This document shows positions 1 through 15,621 of a stretch of DNA of 64,000 nt, piece by piece. The DNA is from Isoptericola sp. AK164. Its GTDB lineage: Bacteria > Actinomycetota > Actinomycetes > Actinomycetales > Cellulomonadaceae. Every line of letters begins with the position of its first letter. Within the stretch, counting starts at the first letter, position 1. Position numbers and translations under genes: made by a program. The notes beneath the pieces were generated by a model that saw nothing but the letters and a program-made list of their open reading frames with translations, searched no databases and was not told the origin of the DNA. The DNA is taken from positions 3,162,001-3,226,000 of the forward strand of contig NZ_CP119106.1 in the NCBI RefSeq assembly GCF_029643425.1, written 5' to 3'.

Positions 1-478
1 CGAACATCTCCTTGAGCTCGCGGGTCTCGGCGTCCGACATGTTGGAGCTGATCAGGGTCGCCTTGAGACCGTGCAGGCGCTCGCGGAAACGGTCCGGGTC
101 GCCCTGCTCGGAGATGAGGAACAGGCCGGAGGTCCCGGGCACGATCTCGGCCCGGATCCGCTCGAGGTCGTCCTTCTTGATGCCGGTGCTCGACAGCGCG
201 CGGCTGAGCCCGCCGATCGCGGCCCCCGCGACGGCACCGACGACGGGGATGAAGAACAGGGCGCCGATCAGGAGGCCCCACAGCGCGCCCCAGCCCCCGG
301 ACCTCGCGGCGTCGTCGTTCACCCCGTGGGTCTTCGGTTGGCTCTCGCCCTCGGGCCACTCGACGACCGCGTGGTCGACCAGCGTGATCAGGCCCTCCGA
401 GGCGGCATCCTTGACGATGCGGGCGGCCTTGCCGGCGCCCTCCGGATCGTCGAACTTCCAGACGGTGAACATGGCCAT
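1..478 (-). CDS. DUF1269-like membrane protein, 3' end cut by window
   Basis: This partial gene enters from the left edge; about 159 codons are visible. The protein begins [19 protein letters not shown] and has a ferredoxin-like N-terminal half, then a Gly/Ala-rich hydrophobic hairpin ([19 protein letters not shown]) and a charged C-terminal part ([20 protein letters not shown]). This is the layout of the DUF1269 family of small actinobacterial membrane proteins, whose function is unknown. The ATG at 478 is chosen because a strong ribosome binding site (GGAGGAAGG, 485-493) lies about 6 nt upstream; the in-frame ATG at 472 is also possible. It is divergent from pgi. Confidence 0.8.
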   Translation of the reverse strand, partial: MAMFTVWKFDDPEGAGKAARIVKDAASEGLITLVDHAVVEWPEGESQPKTHGVNDDAARSGGWGALWGLLIGALFFIPVVGAVAGAAIGGLSRALSSTGIKKDDLERIRAEIVPGTSGLFLISEQGDPDRFRERLHGLKATLISSNMSDAETRELKEMF

Positions 479-627
479 GCGGGGTCCTTCCTCCGTGCGT
501 CACGACCGGGCCCTTTCCCGGCCGGTTCCGATCCTGGCACCAGCGCAGGGCGGGCGCCACAGGGGACGAACCGGACGGGTAAGCGCTCACCGTGCGGACC
601 GCACGAGCACGCGGCCCCCGCGGTCAC

Positions 628-633
628 TACGGT
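628..633 (+). promoter_or_regulatory. putative -10 element of a leaderless pgi transcript
   Basis: TACGGT lies 7 nt before the pgi ATG, no Shine-Dalgarno sequence is visible, and transcription would start at or next to the ATG. The same TANNNT-N6/7-start layout recurs upstream of at least seven other genes in this window. Confidence 0.45.
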
Positions 634-640
634 AGGCGTC

Positions 641-2350
<1,710 letters not shown>

Positions 2351-2369
2351 GCCGGGCCGCCGCCGCGCC

Positions 2370-3485
2370 GTGTCCGTGCCGCTCGACCCCCGGGCGATCC
2401 TCGCGGGACGTCCCACCGCCCGCCCCTCGGTCGGCGTGGTGGTGACCGTCGCCGTGTCGTCGGTGTGCCTGCTCGTGGCGCTGGCGCTCCTGCTGCGCGG
2501 CGGCGCGACCGGCGTGGCGACCGCCGTCGTGCTGGCGCTCGTCCCCCTGCCGCTGCTGCTGGCCGGCATCCTCGCGCTGGACCGCCTCGAGCCCGAGCCG
2601 CCCGACGCCCTCGTCGCCGCGTTCGGCTGGGGCGCGGGCGTCGCCGTCCTGCTCGCGACCGTCGTCAACACCGCCGGCCTCGACCTGGTGTGGCGGCCGA
2701 TGCTCGGCGCCGAGCTCGGGCTGTACGCCACGGCGTCGCTCACCGCGCCCGTGGTCGAGGAGCTGGCCAAGGGCGCGGTGCTCGTCGGGCTGCTGTGGTT
2801 CCGCCGCCACGAGCTGAACGGCCCCACCGACGGGATCATCTACGGGTCCATGGTCGCGCTCGGGTTCGCCACCGTGGAGAACATCAGCTACTACGCCTTC
2901 GCCCCGGAGGGCGCCCTGGCGTGGACGTTCGTCCTGCGCGGCGTCGTCTCCCCGCTCCTGCACCCCCTGTGCACGGCACTGATCGGCGTGGGCGTCGCGA
3001 CGGCGGCGCTGCGTCCGCGGGGCCGACGCGTACTGCCGGTCGTGGCCGGGTTCGCGGGGGCCGTCGCGCTGCACGCCGTGTGGAACGCCTCGACCGCGGC
3101 CGGCCTCGTCGGCGTCGGGCTGGCCTATCTGCTCGGCGTCGGGGTGCTCGTGGGACTCGGTGTGGTGCTGCACCGCGACCGGCGCCGCATCGTCGGCCTC
3201 GTGCAGCAGCACCTGCCGCAGTACGCCGCGCTCGGCGTCGTCGCCCCCGGTGACCTCCGCATGCTGTCGTCGTTGCGGACCCGGCGTCTCGCGCGCGAAC
3301 AGGTGCGCAGCACCCGAGGCCACGGCCCGGCCCGCGCGCTGGCGGACTACCAGCAGGCCGCGACCGAGCTGGCGATGCTGCACCGCCGGTACGGCCTGGG
3401 CCTCGTGCCCGACGACGAGTTCGTGGCCCGGCGCGACCCCTTGCTGCTGCTCATGGGGCACGCGCGCGCCGTCTTCGTGCGCTGA
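2370..3485 (+). CDS. PrsW family intramembrane metalloprotease
   Basis: A 371-aa polytopic membrane protein. The PrsW family (CPBP superfamily) contains membrane proteases that cut anti-sigma factors in Bacillus. Family motifs are present: E130-E131-x-x-K134 (VVEELAKG), F166-xxx-E170-N (GFATVENIS), H198 in the LLHPLCT helix and H235-xxx-N239 (HAVWN). About eight hydrophobic segments cover residues 20-265; the C-terminal 100 residues are hydrophilic and probably cytoplasmic. The GTG start lies 19 nt after pgi and has no clear ribosome binding site, suggesting translation coupled to pgi. The substrate is unknown; no sigma/anti-sigma pair is adjacent. Confidence 0.85.
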   Translation: MSVPLDPRAILAGRPTARPSVGVVVTVAVSSVCLLVALALLLRGGATGVATAVVLALVPLPLLLAGILALDRLEPEPPDALVAAFGWGAGVAVLLATVVNTAGLDLVWRPMLGAELGLYATASLTAPVVEELAKGAVLVGLLWFRRHELNGPTDGIIYGSMVALGFATVENISYYAFAPEGALAWTFVLRGVVSPLLHPLCTALIGVGVATAALRPRGRRVLPVVAGFAGAVALHAVWNASTAAGLVGVGLAYLLGVGVLVGLGVVLHRDRRRIVGLVQQHLPQYAALGVVAPGDLRMLSSLRTRRLAREQVRSTRGHGPARALADYQQAATELAMLHRRYGLGLVPDDEFVARRDPLLLLMGHARAVFVR

Positions 3486-3497
3486 GCGGGCGTCCGG

Positions 3498-4244
3498 TCA
3501 GGCGCCGGCCAGCCCCAGGAACTCCGCCACCCGGTCCGTCGCCGGACGGTCCCGCAGGGTGTCCGGGGTGTCGACCTGCAGCAGCCGGCCGGCGTCCATG
3601 ACGGCGACGCGGTCGGCCACGGTGAACGCCTCAGTGTGGTCGTGCGTGACGAACACCGCCGTCGTGCCCGTGGACCGCAAGGTGTCGCGCACGTCGATCG
3701 CGAGCTTCTCGCGCAGCTGCCGGTCCAGGGCGGACAGCGGCTCGTCCAGCAGCAGCAGCCGCGGCCGCGGGGCCAGCGCCCGGGCGAGCGCCACCCGCTG
3801 CTTCTCCCCGCCGGACAGCGTCGCCACGGCGCGGCGCCCGTAGCCGGCGAGCCCGACGTCCTCGAGCAGCTCGGCCACCCGCGCCCGCTGCTCGGCGGCC
3901 GGCACGCCCTGCATCTCCAGGCCGTAGGCGACGTTGCGCCCGACGTCCCGGTGCGGGAACAGCTGGCCGTCCTGGAACAGCAGCCCGAACCCGCGCCGGT
4001 GCACCGGCACCCGGACCAGGTCCTGCCCGCCGAACGTCACGGTGCCGGCCGCCAGCGGCTCGAGCCCCGCCACCGCGCGCAGCAGGGACGACTTGCCGCA
4101 GCCGCTGGGGCCGAGCAGCGCGACGATCTCCCCCACGGAGACGTCGAGGGAGACGTGGTCGACCGCCGTCGTGCCCGCGTCGCGGCGCGTGCCCTCGTAG
4201 CGCACGACGGCGTCGCGCACGGTCAGGCCCTCGGCCCCGGCCAT
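3498..4244 (-). CDS. thiQ: thiamine ABC transporter ATP-binding protein (ThiQ-like)
   Basis: ATPase subunit of the import system encoded by the three genes at 3498-7080. The 248-aa protein has Walker A GPSGCGKSS (45-53), signature LSGGEKQR (143-150), Walker B LLLLDEPLSALD (163-174) and the H-loop VTHDH. Its ATG overlaps the permease stop codon by one base (TGATG), so the two are translationally coupled. Sequence alone would also fit iron(III) or polyamine importers; the TPP riboswitch at the head of the operon makes thiamine or a precursor the likely substrate. Confidence 0.85.
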   Translation of the reverse strand: MAGAEGLTVRDAVVRYEGTRRDAGTTAVDHVSLDVSVGEIVALLGPSGCGKSSLLRAVAGLEPLAAGTVTFGGQDLVRVPVHRRGFGLLFQDGQLFPHRDVGRNVAYGLEMQGVPAAEQRARVAELLEDVGLAGYGRRAVATLSGGEKQRVALARALAPRPRLLLLDEPLSALDRQLREKLAIDVRDTLRSTGTTAVFVTHDHTEAFTVADRVAVMDAGRLLQVDTPDTLRDRPATDRVAEFLGLAGA

Positions 4245-5980
4245 CAGAACTCCCCTCCGCCCGCGTCACCGCGCAGGCGCTCCGCCACCATCATGACCGT
4301 CGCGGTGAGCACCGCGAGCACGACCGACGCCGCGAGCGCCATGCCGTAGTTCTCCGCGCCCGGCTGCCCGATGAGCCGGTAGATGACCACGGGCAGCGTC
4401 GCGGTGTCCGGGCGGGCGAGGAACGACGTCGCGCCGAACTCGCCCAGCGACACAGCGAACGCGAACCCGATGGCCAGCCCGAGCGAACGGGCCGTCAGAG
4501 GCCCGTCGACGGTGCACAGCACCCGACCGGGCGCTGCCCCCAGCGTGGCGGCGACCTCCCGCAGCCGGGGGTCGATGGCTCGCAGCACGGGCAGGACGGT
4601 GCGCACCACCAGCGGGATCGCCACGACGGCCTGGGCGATCGGCACCAGCAGCCCGGAGGTGCGCAGGTCGACGTCGAACCCGAGCGGGCGGTCCAGGGTG
4701 ATGAGGAACCCGAAGCCGACCGTCACGGCCGAGACGCCGAGCGGCAGCATGAACACGGCGTCGAGCGTCCCGACGGCGCGGCGCAGCCCGGGCGAGCGGG
4801 GCCGGCGCGAGACGACGAGGGCGACCAGCCCGCCGACGACGACGGCGATGACGGCCGCGACGGCGGCGGTGCGCAACGAGTTCGCCGTCGCCTCCCACAC
4901 CGTCACCGACAGCGCGTTGCGGCCGCCGGTCGTCCCCAGCGCGACGTAGTTGTCCAGCCCCCAGCTACCGTCCGGGGCGCGCAGCGAACGGGCCACCAGA
5001 CCCGCCAGCGGCGTCACGACCAGCAGGCCGACCACGACGAGCGTCGCCAGGGCCGGCACGGCGTCGGAGGCCCGGCGCCAGGAGAACCGGTGAGCGGCGG
5101 AGCGGTCGCTGCTCAGGTGCAGGGCGCGTTCGCGCCGGGCGCGCAGCCGGGCACTGACCAGCAACGCCCCGGTGACGACGACGAGCTGCAGGATGCTGAG
5201 CACCGCGGCCGCGCGCAGGTCGAGGAACTGGGTGGTGCGGATCCAGATCTCGGTCTCGATCGTGCCGTAGCGCATCCCGCCGAGGACGAGGACGACGCCG
5301 AACGCCGTCGCGCAGAACAGGAACACCACGGCGGCCGCGGACGCGATCGCGGGCCCGAGGGCGGGCAGCGTCACCGTGCGGAACGCCCGCCAGGGGCTGG
5401 CGCCGAGGGAGCGGGCCGCCTGCTCGGCACGCGGATCGAGCCGTTCCCAGAGCCCGCCGACCGTGCGCACCACGACGGCGTAGTTGAAGAACACCAGGGC
5501 GATCACGACCCCGGCGAACGACTCCTCGACGCCGAGCCAGCCGAACGTGCCCCCAGGGGCGAACAGCGCCCGGAAGGCCACGCCGACGACGACGGTCGGC
5601 AGCACGAACGGCACGGTCACCAGCCCGCGGACCAGCGTCCGGCCGGGGAACCGGCACCGGTACAGCACGTAGGCGCCGGGCAGCCCGAGCAGGACGGCCA
5701 GGGCGGTGCCGACGGTCGCCTGCGCCAGCGTCTGGCCCACCACGCGCCACGTGCGCGGCTGGGACAGGACCTCCCCGAACCCGGACAGGTCGAGCACCCG
5801 CGTGCCGCCGTCGTCGGCGAAGAAGCCCTGGACGACCAGGGCCGCGACGGGCCACGCGAAGAAGACCCCGAGGAACAGCAGGGGCAGCCCTGCGGCGAGG
5901 GCCCACCACAGCCAGGTCCCCGGGGCCGGTCGACGGCGGGGCGCCCGCACGGACGCCCCGCCGCTGGCGGGGGACGTCAC
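4244..5980 (-). CDS. thiP: thiamine ABC transporter permease (ThiP-like, two fused halves)
   Basis: A 578-aa membrane protein with about 12 transmembrane segments formed by two homologous permease halves, as in ThiP and FbpB. Each half has an EAA-type coupling loop: EQAARSLGASPWRAF near the middle of the N-half and REVAATLGAAPGRVL in the C-half. The GTG start at 5980 overlaps the stop of the substrate-binding gene (GTGA, 4-base overlap); the reading frame continues upstream to 6088, but that part lies inside the preceding gene. Together with the ATPase it forms the import channel. Confidence 0.87.
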   Translation of the reverse strand: MTSPASGGASVRAPRRRPAPGTWLWWALAAGLPLLFLGVFFAWPVAALVVQGFFADDGGTRVLDLSGFGEVLSQPRTWRVVGQTLAQATVGTALAVLLGLPGAYVLYRCRFPGRTLVRGLVTVPFVLPTVVVGVAFRALFAPGGTFGWLGVEESFAGVVIALVFFNYAVVVRTVGGLWERLDPRAEQAARSLGASPWRAFRTVTLPALGPAIASAAAVVFLFCATAFGVVLVLGGMRYGTIETEIWIRTTQFLDLRAAAVLSILQLVVVTGALLVSARLRARRERALHLSSDRSAAHRFSWRRASDAVPALATLVVVGLLVVTPLAGLVARSLRAPDGSWGLDNYVALGTTGGRNALSVTVWEATANSLRTAAVAAVIAVVVGGLVALVVSRRPRSPGLRRAVGTLDAVFMLPLGVSAVTVGFGFLITLDRPLGFDVDLRTSGLLVPIAQAVVAIPLVVRTVLPVLRAIDPRLREVAATLGAAPGRVLCTVDGPLTARSLGLAIGFAFAVSLGEFGATSFLARPDTATLPVVIYRLIGQPGAENYGMALAASVVLAVLTATVMMVAERLRGDAGGGEF

Positions 5981-7080
5981 CCGATGACCGTCGCCGTCCA
6001 CTGCTCGATCCACTCGTCGCGGTGCGCGTCGATCTCGGCCGGCGCGACGTCGAACGGGTCCTCGGCCAACGGGGCGAACTGCTCCCACTCGGCCGGCAGC
6101 TCGACGGTGTCGTCGGCCGGGTACATGTACATGTTCGGCGGGACGTCGGCCTGCACCTCCGCGGAGGCGAGGAAGTCCACCAGGGCGCGGGCACCGTCCG
6201 GGTTGTCGGTCCCGGCCAGGACGCCCGCGTACTCGACCTGGCGGAAGCAGGTGTCCAGCAGCGCCGCCGTCGTGGTCTCGCTGCCGTCCTCGGTGACCGT
6301 GAACGCGGGCGAGGTCGCGTACGACAGCACGATCGGCCGCTCACCGCCCTCCCCGGCGCCGGAGAAGTCGACGTAGTAGGCGTCCGACCAGCCGTCGGTG
6401 ACCTTGAGGCCGTTGTCGGCGAGGTCGGCCCAGTACTGCTCCCAGCCGTCCTCGCCGAAGGCGTCGACGGTGGCGAGCAGGAACGCGAACCCGGGCGACG
6501 AGGTCGCCGGGTTCGTCACGACCGTGAGGTCCTCGTAGGCCGGGTCGGTGAGGTCCTCGAGCGTGCTCGGCGGCTCGACCCCCTCGTCCTCGAACCAGGT
6601 GGTGTCGACGTTGAGGCAGACGTCGCCCTTGTCGATCGGGGTGAGGCCCTCGAGCGCCGGGTCGACGAGGTCGGTGACGGACGGGTCGAGCTCGTCCGGG
6701 GTGTACGGCTCGAACACGCCGGCCTCGACGGCGCGCGAGGCGAACGTGTTGTCGACCCCGTAGACGACGTCGCCGAGCGGGCTGTCGGCCGTCAGGACGA
6801 GCTGGTTGACCAGGGTGCCGGCGTCACCGGCGGCGGCCTGCTCGACCGTGAGGCCCGTCTCGGACTCGAAGGACTCCAGCAGACCCTCGCTCAGGGCGAA
6901 GGAGTCGTGGGTGACGAGCGTGACGGTGCCGGACAGCTCCGGGGTGCCGCTCTCGCTCGCGGACGTCGTGGGCGAGCTCTGCGCCTCGCCCGGCGTGTCC
7001 TCGCCCGTGCAGGCCGCCAGCGCGGGCAGCAGGGCGACGACGGCGGTGGTCGCCAGCGTGCGACGGGTACGACGATTCAT
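5977..7080 (-). CDS. thiB: thiamine ABC transporter substrate-binding lipoprotein (ThiB-like)
   Basis: A 367-aa periplasmic-type binding protein of the thiamine/iron class, anchored as a lipoprotein: basic start MNRRTRRTL, hydrophobic core and lipobox LAAC (Cys about 24) followed by an acidic Ser/Thr-rich linker. The mature part includes the typical TLVTHDSFALSEGLLESFE opening strand. The ATG at 7080 has a good ribosome binding site (GAGGAGGACAG). It is first in the operon and lies about 70 nt after a TPP riboswitch, which should shut the operon off when thiamine pyrophosphate is abundant. Confidence 0.88.
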   Translation of the reverse strand: MNRRTRRTLATTAVVALLPALAACTGEDTPGEAQSSPTTSASESGTPELSGTVTLVTHDSFALSEGLLESFESETGLTVEQAAAGDAGTLVNQLVLTADSPLGDVVYGVDNTFASRAVEAGVFEPYTPDELDPSVTDLVDPALEGLTPIDKGDVCLNVDTTWFEDEGVEPPSTLEDLTDPAYEDLTVVTNPATSSPGFAFLLATVDAFGEDGWEQYWADLADNGLKVTDGWSDAYYVDFSGAGEGGERPIVLSYATSPAFTVTEDGSETTTAALLDTCFRQVEYAGVLAGTDNPDGARALVDFLASAEVQADVPPNMYMYPADDTVELPAEWEQFAPLAEDPFDVAPAEIDAHRDEWIEQWTATVIG

Positions 7081-7149
7081 CTGTCCTCCTCAGACGTGCG
7101 AGAAGGGGGTCCGCCGATCGGGGGTCCGATGCGACGGGATCGAGAAGCC

Positions 7150-7238
7150 CGACTTCCTCCACCGGTGCTAACCGGATCAGGTTCGAGGGTCTGCGGTGGT
7201 CCGCACTCTCAGCGCCGGTGGCGCTCCCCTGTCGTTCC
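7150..7238 (-). promoter_or_regulatory. TPP (THI-box) riboswitch
   Basis: Read on the minus strand, the leader of the thiB operon contains the conserved aptamer blocks in order: GGGGAGC (about 7224-7230), CTGAGA (7207-7212), ACCCTCGAACCTGATC (7175-7190), then CGGTTAGCACCGG and AGGAAG. These are the hallmark pyrimidine- and pyrophosphate-binding elements of the thiamine pyrophosphate riboswitch. Located about 70 nt before the thiB start. The control mechanism (termination or ribosome binding site masking) is not decided by the sequence. Confidence 0.95.
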
Positions 7239-7349
7239 CTCCGAGCCTACACACCGTGAGCGCGCTACGGTGGTGGCGTTCGTGGTGCGGACGCCCGCCG
7301 TGAGACGGCCGTCACGCACCACCCGGCGCACCGATCGACAGGAGGACCC

Positions 7350-7634
7350 GTGGAACAGTCCGAGAGCACCGAGCCGACGCTGGCCGTCAAGGTCGGGACG
7401 ATGGCGGCGACGCTCGCTGCCGGTTGGGTGGCCCAGAAGCTCATCAAGACGATCTGGGAGAAGTCCACGGGCAAGGACGCGCCCATCGACCTCGACGCGG
7501 ACGACATCCCGATCCTCCAGGCCATCACGTTCGCCGCCGTCACCGGTGGCGCCGCGGTGCTCGCGAGGCGGCTCGCCCGCCAGGGCGTCGCCAAGGCCGT
7601 CGACCGGCGCGCGCACCAGGTCTCGACGGTCTGA
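7350..7634 (+). CDS. DUF4235 domain protein
   Basis: A 94-aa actinobacterial protein of unknown function. It has a short acidic N-terminus, a hydrophobic segment (LAVKVGTMAATLAAGWVAQK), the family-typical IWEKSTGKDAP motif and a second hydrophobic segment (ILQAITFAAVTGGAAVLARR), so it is probably a two-pass membrane protein. The GTG start follows GGAGG at 7341-7345. Converges on the ANTAR gene. Confidence 0.8.
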   Translation: MEQSESTEPTLAVKVGTMAATLAAGWVAQKLIKTIWEKSTGKDAPIDLDADDIPILQAITFAAVTGGAAVLARRLARQGVAKAVDRRAHQVSTV

Positions 7635-7703
7635 CGCGATCGACACCGGACGCGACAGGTCCGGGACCGGCGGCCCGCGCCGTCCGGGCCGTCCGGCGTG
7701 CGG

Positions 7704-8432
7704 TCAGCGCGAGCTGCTCTGACGCCGGCGCGCCAGCTGGGCCTCGTGCCCGTGCGGCCGGTCCACGCTGTGCACGGACTCCAGGGCGGTCCGCAGACGG
7801 TCGTCGGGCTCGCCGGTCGCGGACCGGAGCGCGGTGACGACCTGTGCTGCCGCCGCCTGTACCGGAATCCCGGCGCGTGCCGCGACCTCGCTGATCTGCT
7901 CGGCGGCCGCCGACTCGTCGACGCCCCGCACGACCATCAACGACCCCTTGACCTGCTCGACGGCGGCGGCCGAGACCATGGCCCGCCCGACGGCGCGGTG
8001 CGTCTCGCGCTCCAAGGTCTCGCGGGCGACCGGGCTCACGTCGAGGACGTAGCCGCCCACCTGCGCGATCGTGCCGTCGTCGGCGACCTGCCCCCGGCCC
8101 GTGATGACGACGGTGCGCGCCTTGCCGTGCGGGTCGATGATGCGGTGCGCACTGCTGAACGGGCGACCGGCGCGCAGGGAGACGATGGCGGTCCGGGACA
8201 CGCGCGCGCGGTCGTCCGGATGGGTGCGTGCACGGATGAGGTCCACGGTGGGAGTGATCTCGCCCGGTTCGCAGCCGTACATGCGATAGACCTCGTCCGA
8301 CCACCAGACCGCCCCCGACGGTGCGTCGATCCGATAGCGGCCCACGACGAGCTGGGTACCGGTGGACAGGGCGTCGGTGACGCTCGAGAGCGCAGAGCCC
8401 CTCATGGTCCGCGACGACGACGGCGAGCTCAT
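7704..8432 (-). CDS. PAS-ANTAR domain regulator
   Basis: A 242-aa putative RNA-binding antiterminator. An N-terminal PAS-3-type domain (about residues 30-135, GRYRIDAPSGAVWWSDEVYRMYG and THPDDRARV) should sense a small ligand. A C-terminal ANTAR helical domain (about 145-205, RAVGRAMVSAAAVEQVKGSLM ... AAAEQISEVAARAGI) is the family that binds paired hexaloop hairpins in nascent RNA. The ATG at 8432 is preceded by GGGAGGAGATCCG; the frame stays open upstream but without coding character. No obvious ANTAR target hairpin pair was recognised nearby. Confidence 0.87.
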   Translation of the reverse strand: MSSPSSSRTMRGSALSSVTDALSTGTQLVVGRYRIDAPSGAVWWSDEVYRMYGCEPGEITPTVDLIRARTHPDDRARVSRTAIVSLRAGRPFSSAHRIIDPHGKARTVVITGRGQVADDGTIAQVGGYVLDVSPVARETLERETHRAVGRAMVSAAAVEQVKGSLMVVRGVDESAAAEQISEVAARAGIPVQAAAAQVVTALRSATGEPDDRLRTALESVHSVDRPHGHEAQLARRRQSSSR

Positions 8433-8704
8433 CGGATCTCCTCCCGACTGTCCCCGGACCGGACCGGGGCCGGTGGGGCCACCGTACTCCCCCGAGTGAC
8501 GACCGCCACCTGGGCGGATGTCTTCACCCGCTCGCTCACCCGCCCTCATGGTGTGCACGTCCCGCGTACCCCGCACCAGGACGGAACGCCCTCGGTCCTG
8601 GTGCGCTGCCGCCCTCGACGGGACGTAGGACGAACCCTGCCCGGCGCGGACGTCGGCGGTGTCAGGCCGGCCGGGTGGCGCGGTGGGCGTGTGGTGGGGG
8701 GGAA
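8433..8704. other. intergenic region between ANTAR gene and rRNA terminator
   Basis: No convincing gene. It holds the upstream region of the ANTAR gene and one clear hairpin at 8573-8604 (10-bp stem GCACCAGGAC / GTCCTGGTGC, 12-nt loop) that could be a second, distal rRNA terminator. Nothing else recognised. Confidence 0.5.
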
Positions 8705-8705
8705 A

Positions 8706-8746
8706 GCAGTCAGGCCCCCAACCCGCGAGGGGTTGGGGGCCTGCTG
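8706..8746 (-). terminator. rRNA operon terminator
   Basis: A very stable GC-rich hairpin (stem CAGGCCCCCAACC / GGTTGGGGGCCTG, short GCGAG-type loop, extended by AGCAG/CTGCT) lies just past the 5S 3' end in the direction of rRNA transcription, followed on the minus strand by a short T run (TTTCCCCCCC). Confidence 0.85.
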
Positions 8747-8755
8747 TGAAGGGTG

Positions 8756-8872
8756 TCCGGCGGCGTCCTACTCTCCCACCCCGTCTCCAGGGCAGTACCA
8801 TCGGCGCTGAAGGGCTGAGCTTCCGGGTTCGGTATGGGACCGGGCGTTTCCCCTTCGCTGTGACCGCCGTAA
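8756..8872 (-). rRNA. rrf: 5S ribosomal RNA
   Basis: The minus strand reads TTACGGCGGTCACAGCG...CCCATACCGAACCCGGAAG...GCCGATGGTACTGC...GGGAGAGTAGGACGCCGCC, the standard 5S signature. Length about 117 nt; last gene of the 16S-23S-5S operon. Ends are estimated from the terminal stem. Confidence 0.95.
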
Positions 8873-8992
8873 CAGTATCGAGTTGTCGGGTCCCCACCGG
8901 GTTTCCCCGGGTGCCACGCAGGGTGGCGGGGGGGTGGGGGTGGTGCCCGTTTCTCGGGAACCGCACAGTGGACGCGGAGCAAGCAGTGTAGG

Positions 8993-14140
<5,148 letters not shown>

Positions 14141-14280
14141 GAGAGAAAACACCACCAACCACCACGGGCCGGCGATGCCATATCGATACTGGCCAGACCA
14201 AACAAACTAGCAAAACTAGCTGTCCAATCTAGTCCAAAGGAACCAATGAAGGTTCAAAATTTGGCATTGACTATCAAGCA

Positions 14281-14297
14281 CACTGTTGAGTTCTCAA
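14281..14297 (-). promoter_or_regulatory. boxA-like antitermination/processing element in 16S leader
   Basis: TTGAGAACTCAACAGTG on the minus strand, in the leader between the promoter and 16S. It matches the element known from mycobacterial and other actinobacterial rRNA leaders, where it binds Nus factors. A second copy sits in the 16S-23S spacer. Confidence 0.7.
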
Positions 14298-14362
14298 ACA
14301 ACCGACACACACCATCCAAGACCGGAACATCCCGTCCCGACCCCGTCCGGGGCAACCCCTCT

Positions 14363-14391
14363 AACTTAGCATTTCGCTTTTCTCTCTGCAA
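14363..14391 (-). promoter_or_regulatory. putative rRNA promoter
   Basis: On the minus strand: TTGCAG (-35, 14391-14386), a 17-nt spacer and TAAGTT (-10, 14368-14363), about 220 nt before the 16S 5' end and directly followed by a GC-rich stretch. The spacing is ideal, the -10 only moderate. Further upstream promoters are likely but not resolved. Confidence 0.5.
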
Positions 14392-14399
14392 ACCGCCCT

Positions 14400-15209
14400 G
14401 ATCTCGCGATCAATGACGACTCGGACAAAAGAGCGTCCTGCTCCACCCGGTTCAGGGCGCACAATGCTACCTGTCCCGGAGGGTGGTGGTCGTCAGCTCC
14501 GGCCCGGCCACCGAACTGAACCTTCGCGGTTCGTTCATCTGGTGTCCGTCGGCCCGTCGGGCTGACGTCAGAGAACATTACCGACGTGTATCCCCGAGAG
14601 TCAACGCGGGACGACGTGGCGCGCGCCACTGTCGACAAGAACGGCGGAATTCCGCGCTTCTCCGCCGCCGATCCGGCTGTGACGGCCCCGTGGGCGGGTT
14701 CCTGAGCCCGGTCGGCGCCGCCGGACTCGCCCGGCGAGCAGCTGCCGGGCTCCATCGTCGGGTCCTCCGCGTCGACACCGGGGCGACAGGACGCACCGCC
14801 GCGGGACAACACCTCTCGTCCGTTCGGCGTGCGAGCACCCGAGGAGAGCGGGCGCCGACGAGCGGGCACCCGATCAACCGCCGACCGGCAGGGACCGTCG
14901 GGCGACGGGCCGCCGGCCGCTCCCCGGGGACGAGAGCTGCAGCCGGCCGACCCCGGGGCGGGGAAACGGGGTGTCGTGCCGACGGCGCCGTGCGCCGGGT
15001 GGAGCGGGCCGGCCGCCCGCGCGGGATGCGGCCCCTGCGTGGTGGCCTCGCGTCGTCGCGTCGTCGCGCACCCGTCCGCCGGAGGCGACCTGCTCCACTC
15101 GTGGGGCATCCACGAGGAGGAATCACGGCTGTTCCGCGGGCGCGGGACGTCCGCGCCGTGCCCGGAAACGAGAACGACGCCCGCCAGCAGTGCTGACGGG
15201 CGTCGTGTC
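14400..15209. other. gene-poor region upstream of the rRNA operon
   Basis: About 800 bp without a convincing gene. The open frames crossing it are Arg/Gly-rich and lack ribosome binding sites or family motifs. It presumably carries upstream activating sequence for rRNA transcription; no specific sites could be supported. Confidence 0.45.
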
Positions 15210-15285
15210 TGGCGCGCCCGGAGGGATTCGAACCCCCAACCTTCTGATCCGTAGTCAGATGCTCTATCCGTTGAGCTACGGGCGC
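15210..15285 (-). tRNA. tRNA-Arg (anticodon ACG)
   Basis: Cloverleaf on the minus strand: acceptor GCGCCCG...CGGGCGC, anticodon stem TCTGA/TCAGA with loop CTACGGA (ACG), T-arm GGGGGTTCGAATCCC. Discriminator G is followed by an encoded CCA. Reads CGN codons after inosine modification. Confidence 0.96.
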
Positions 15286-15436
15286 AGACCGTCCGATGCG
15301 TTCGCACCGGCCGACGAGAACTCTACCGCCCTGACGGCCGATCCCCAAACCGGATCCGCCGTTCGTGACCGACGCCACGAGCAGCCGGTAGAGCTGCAAC
15401 AGAAAAGGCCCCGGGCGTCGAGCACCGAGGCCTTCC

Positions 15437-15528
15437 TGGCGGAGACGGCGGGATTTGAACCCGCGAACGGGTTGCCCCGTTACCACCTTAGCAGGGTGGC
15501 GCACTAGACCAGACTATGCGACGTCTCC
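15437..15528 (-). tRNA. tRNA-Ser (anticodon GCT)
   Basis: 92-nt minus-strand class II tRNA: acceptor GGAGACG...CGTCTCC, anticodon stem CCACC/GGTGG with loop CTGCTAA (GCT, reads AGC/AGT), long variable arm and T-arm GCGGGTTCAAATCCCGC. CCA is encoded. Confidence 0.96.
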
Positions 15529-15621
15529 TTGCGGCCGACGAGAAACCACGTCTCCGTGCCGCGGCGACCAGAGTAACCGCCCGGGGCACGATGGGGCAAA
15601 GCGCCGTCGTATCGTCGGGGC

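Noticed and set aside
71-640. Extended N-terminus of the pgi reading frame
   Set aside because: The upstream part overlaps the divergent DUF1269 gene and its promoter; family homology begins at 641.
8573-8604. ANTAR-regulator RNA target
   Set aside because: A single 10-bp stem with a 12-nt loop does not match the paired hexaloop hairpins known for ANTAR proteins.
14483-15196. 237-aa plus-strand frame upstream of the rRNA operon
   Set aside because: Arg-rich composition, no recognisable domain, no ribosome binding site; most likely noncoding rRNA upstream region.
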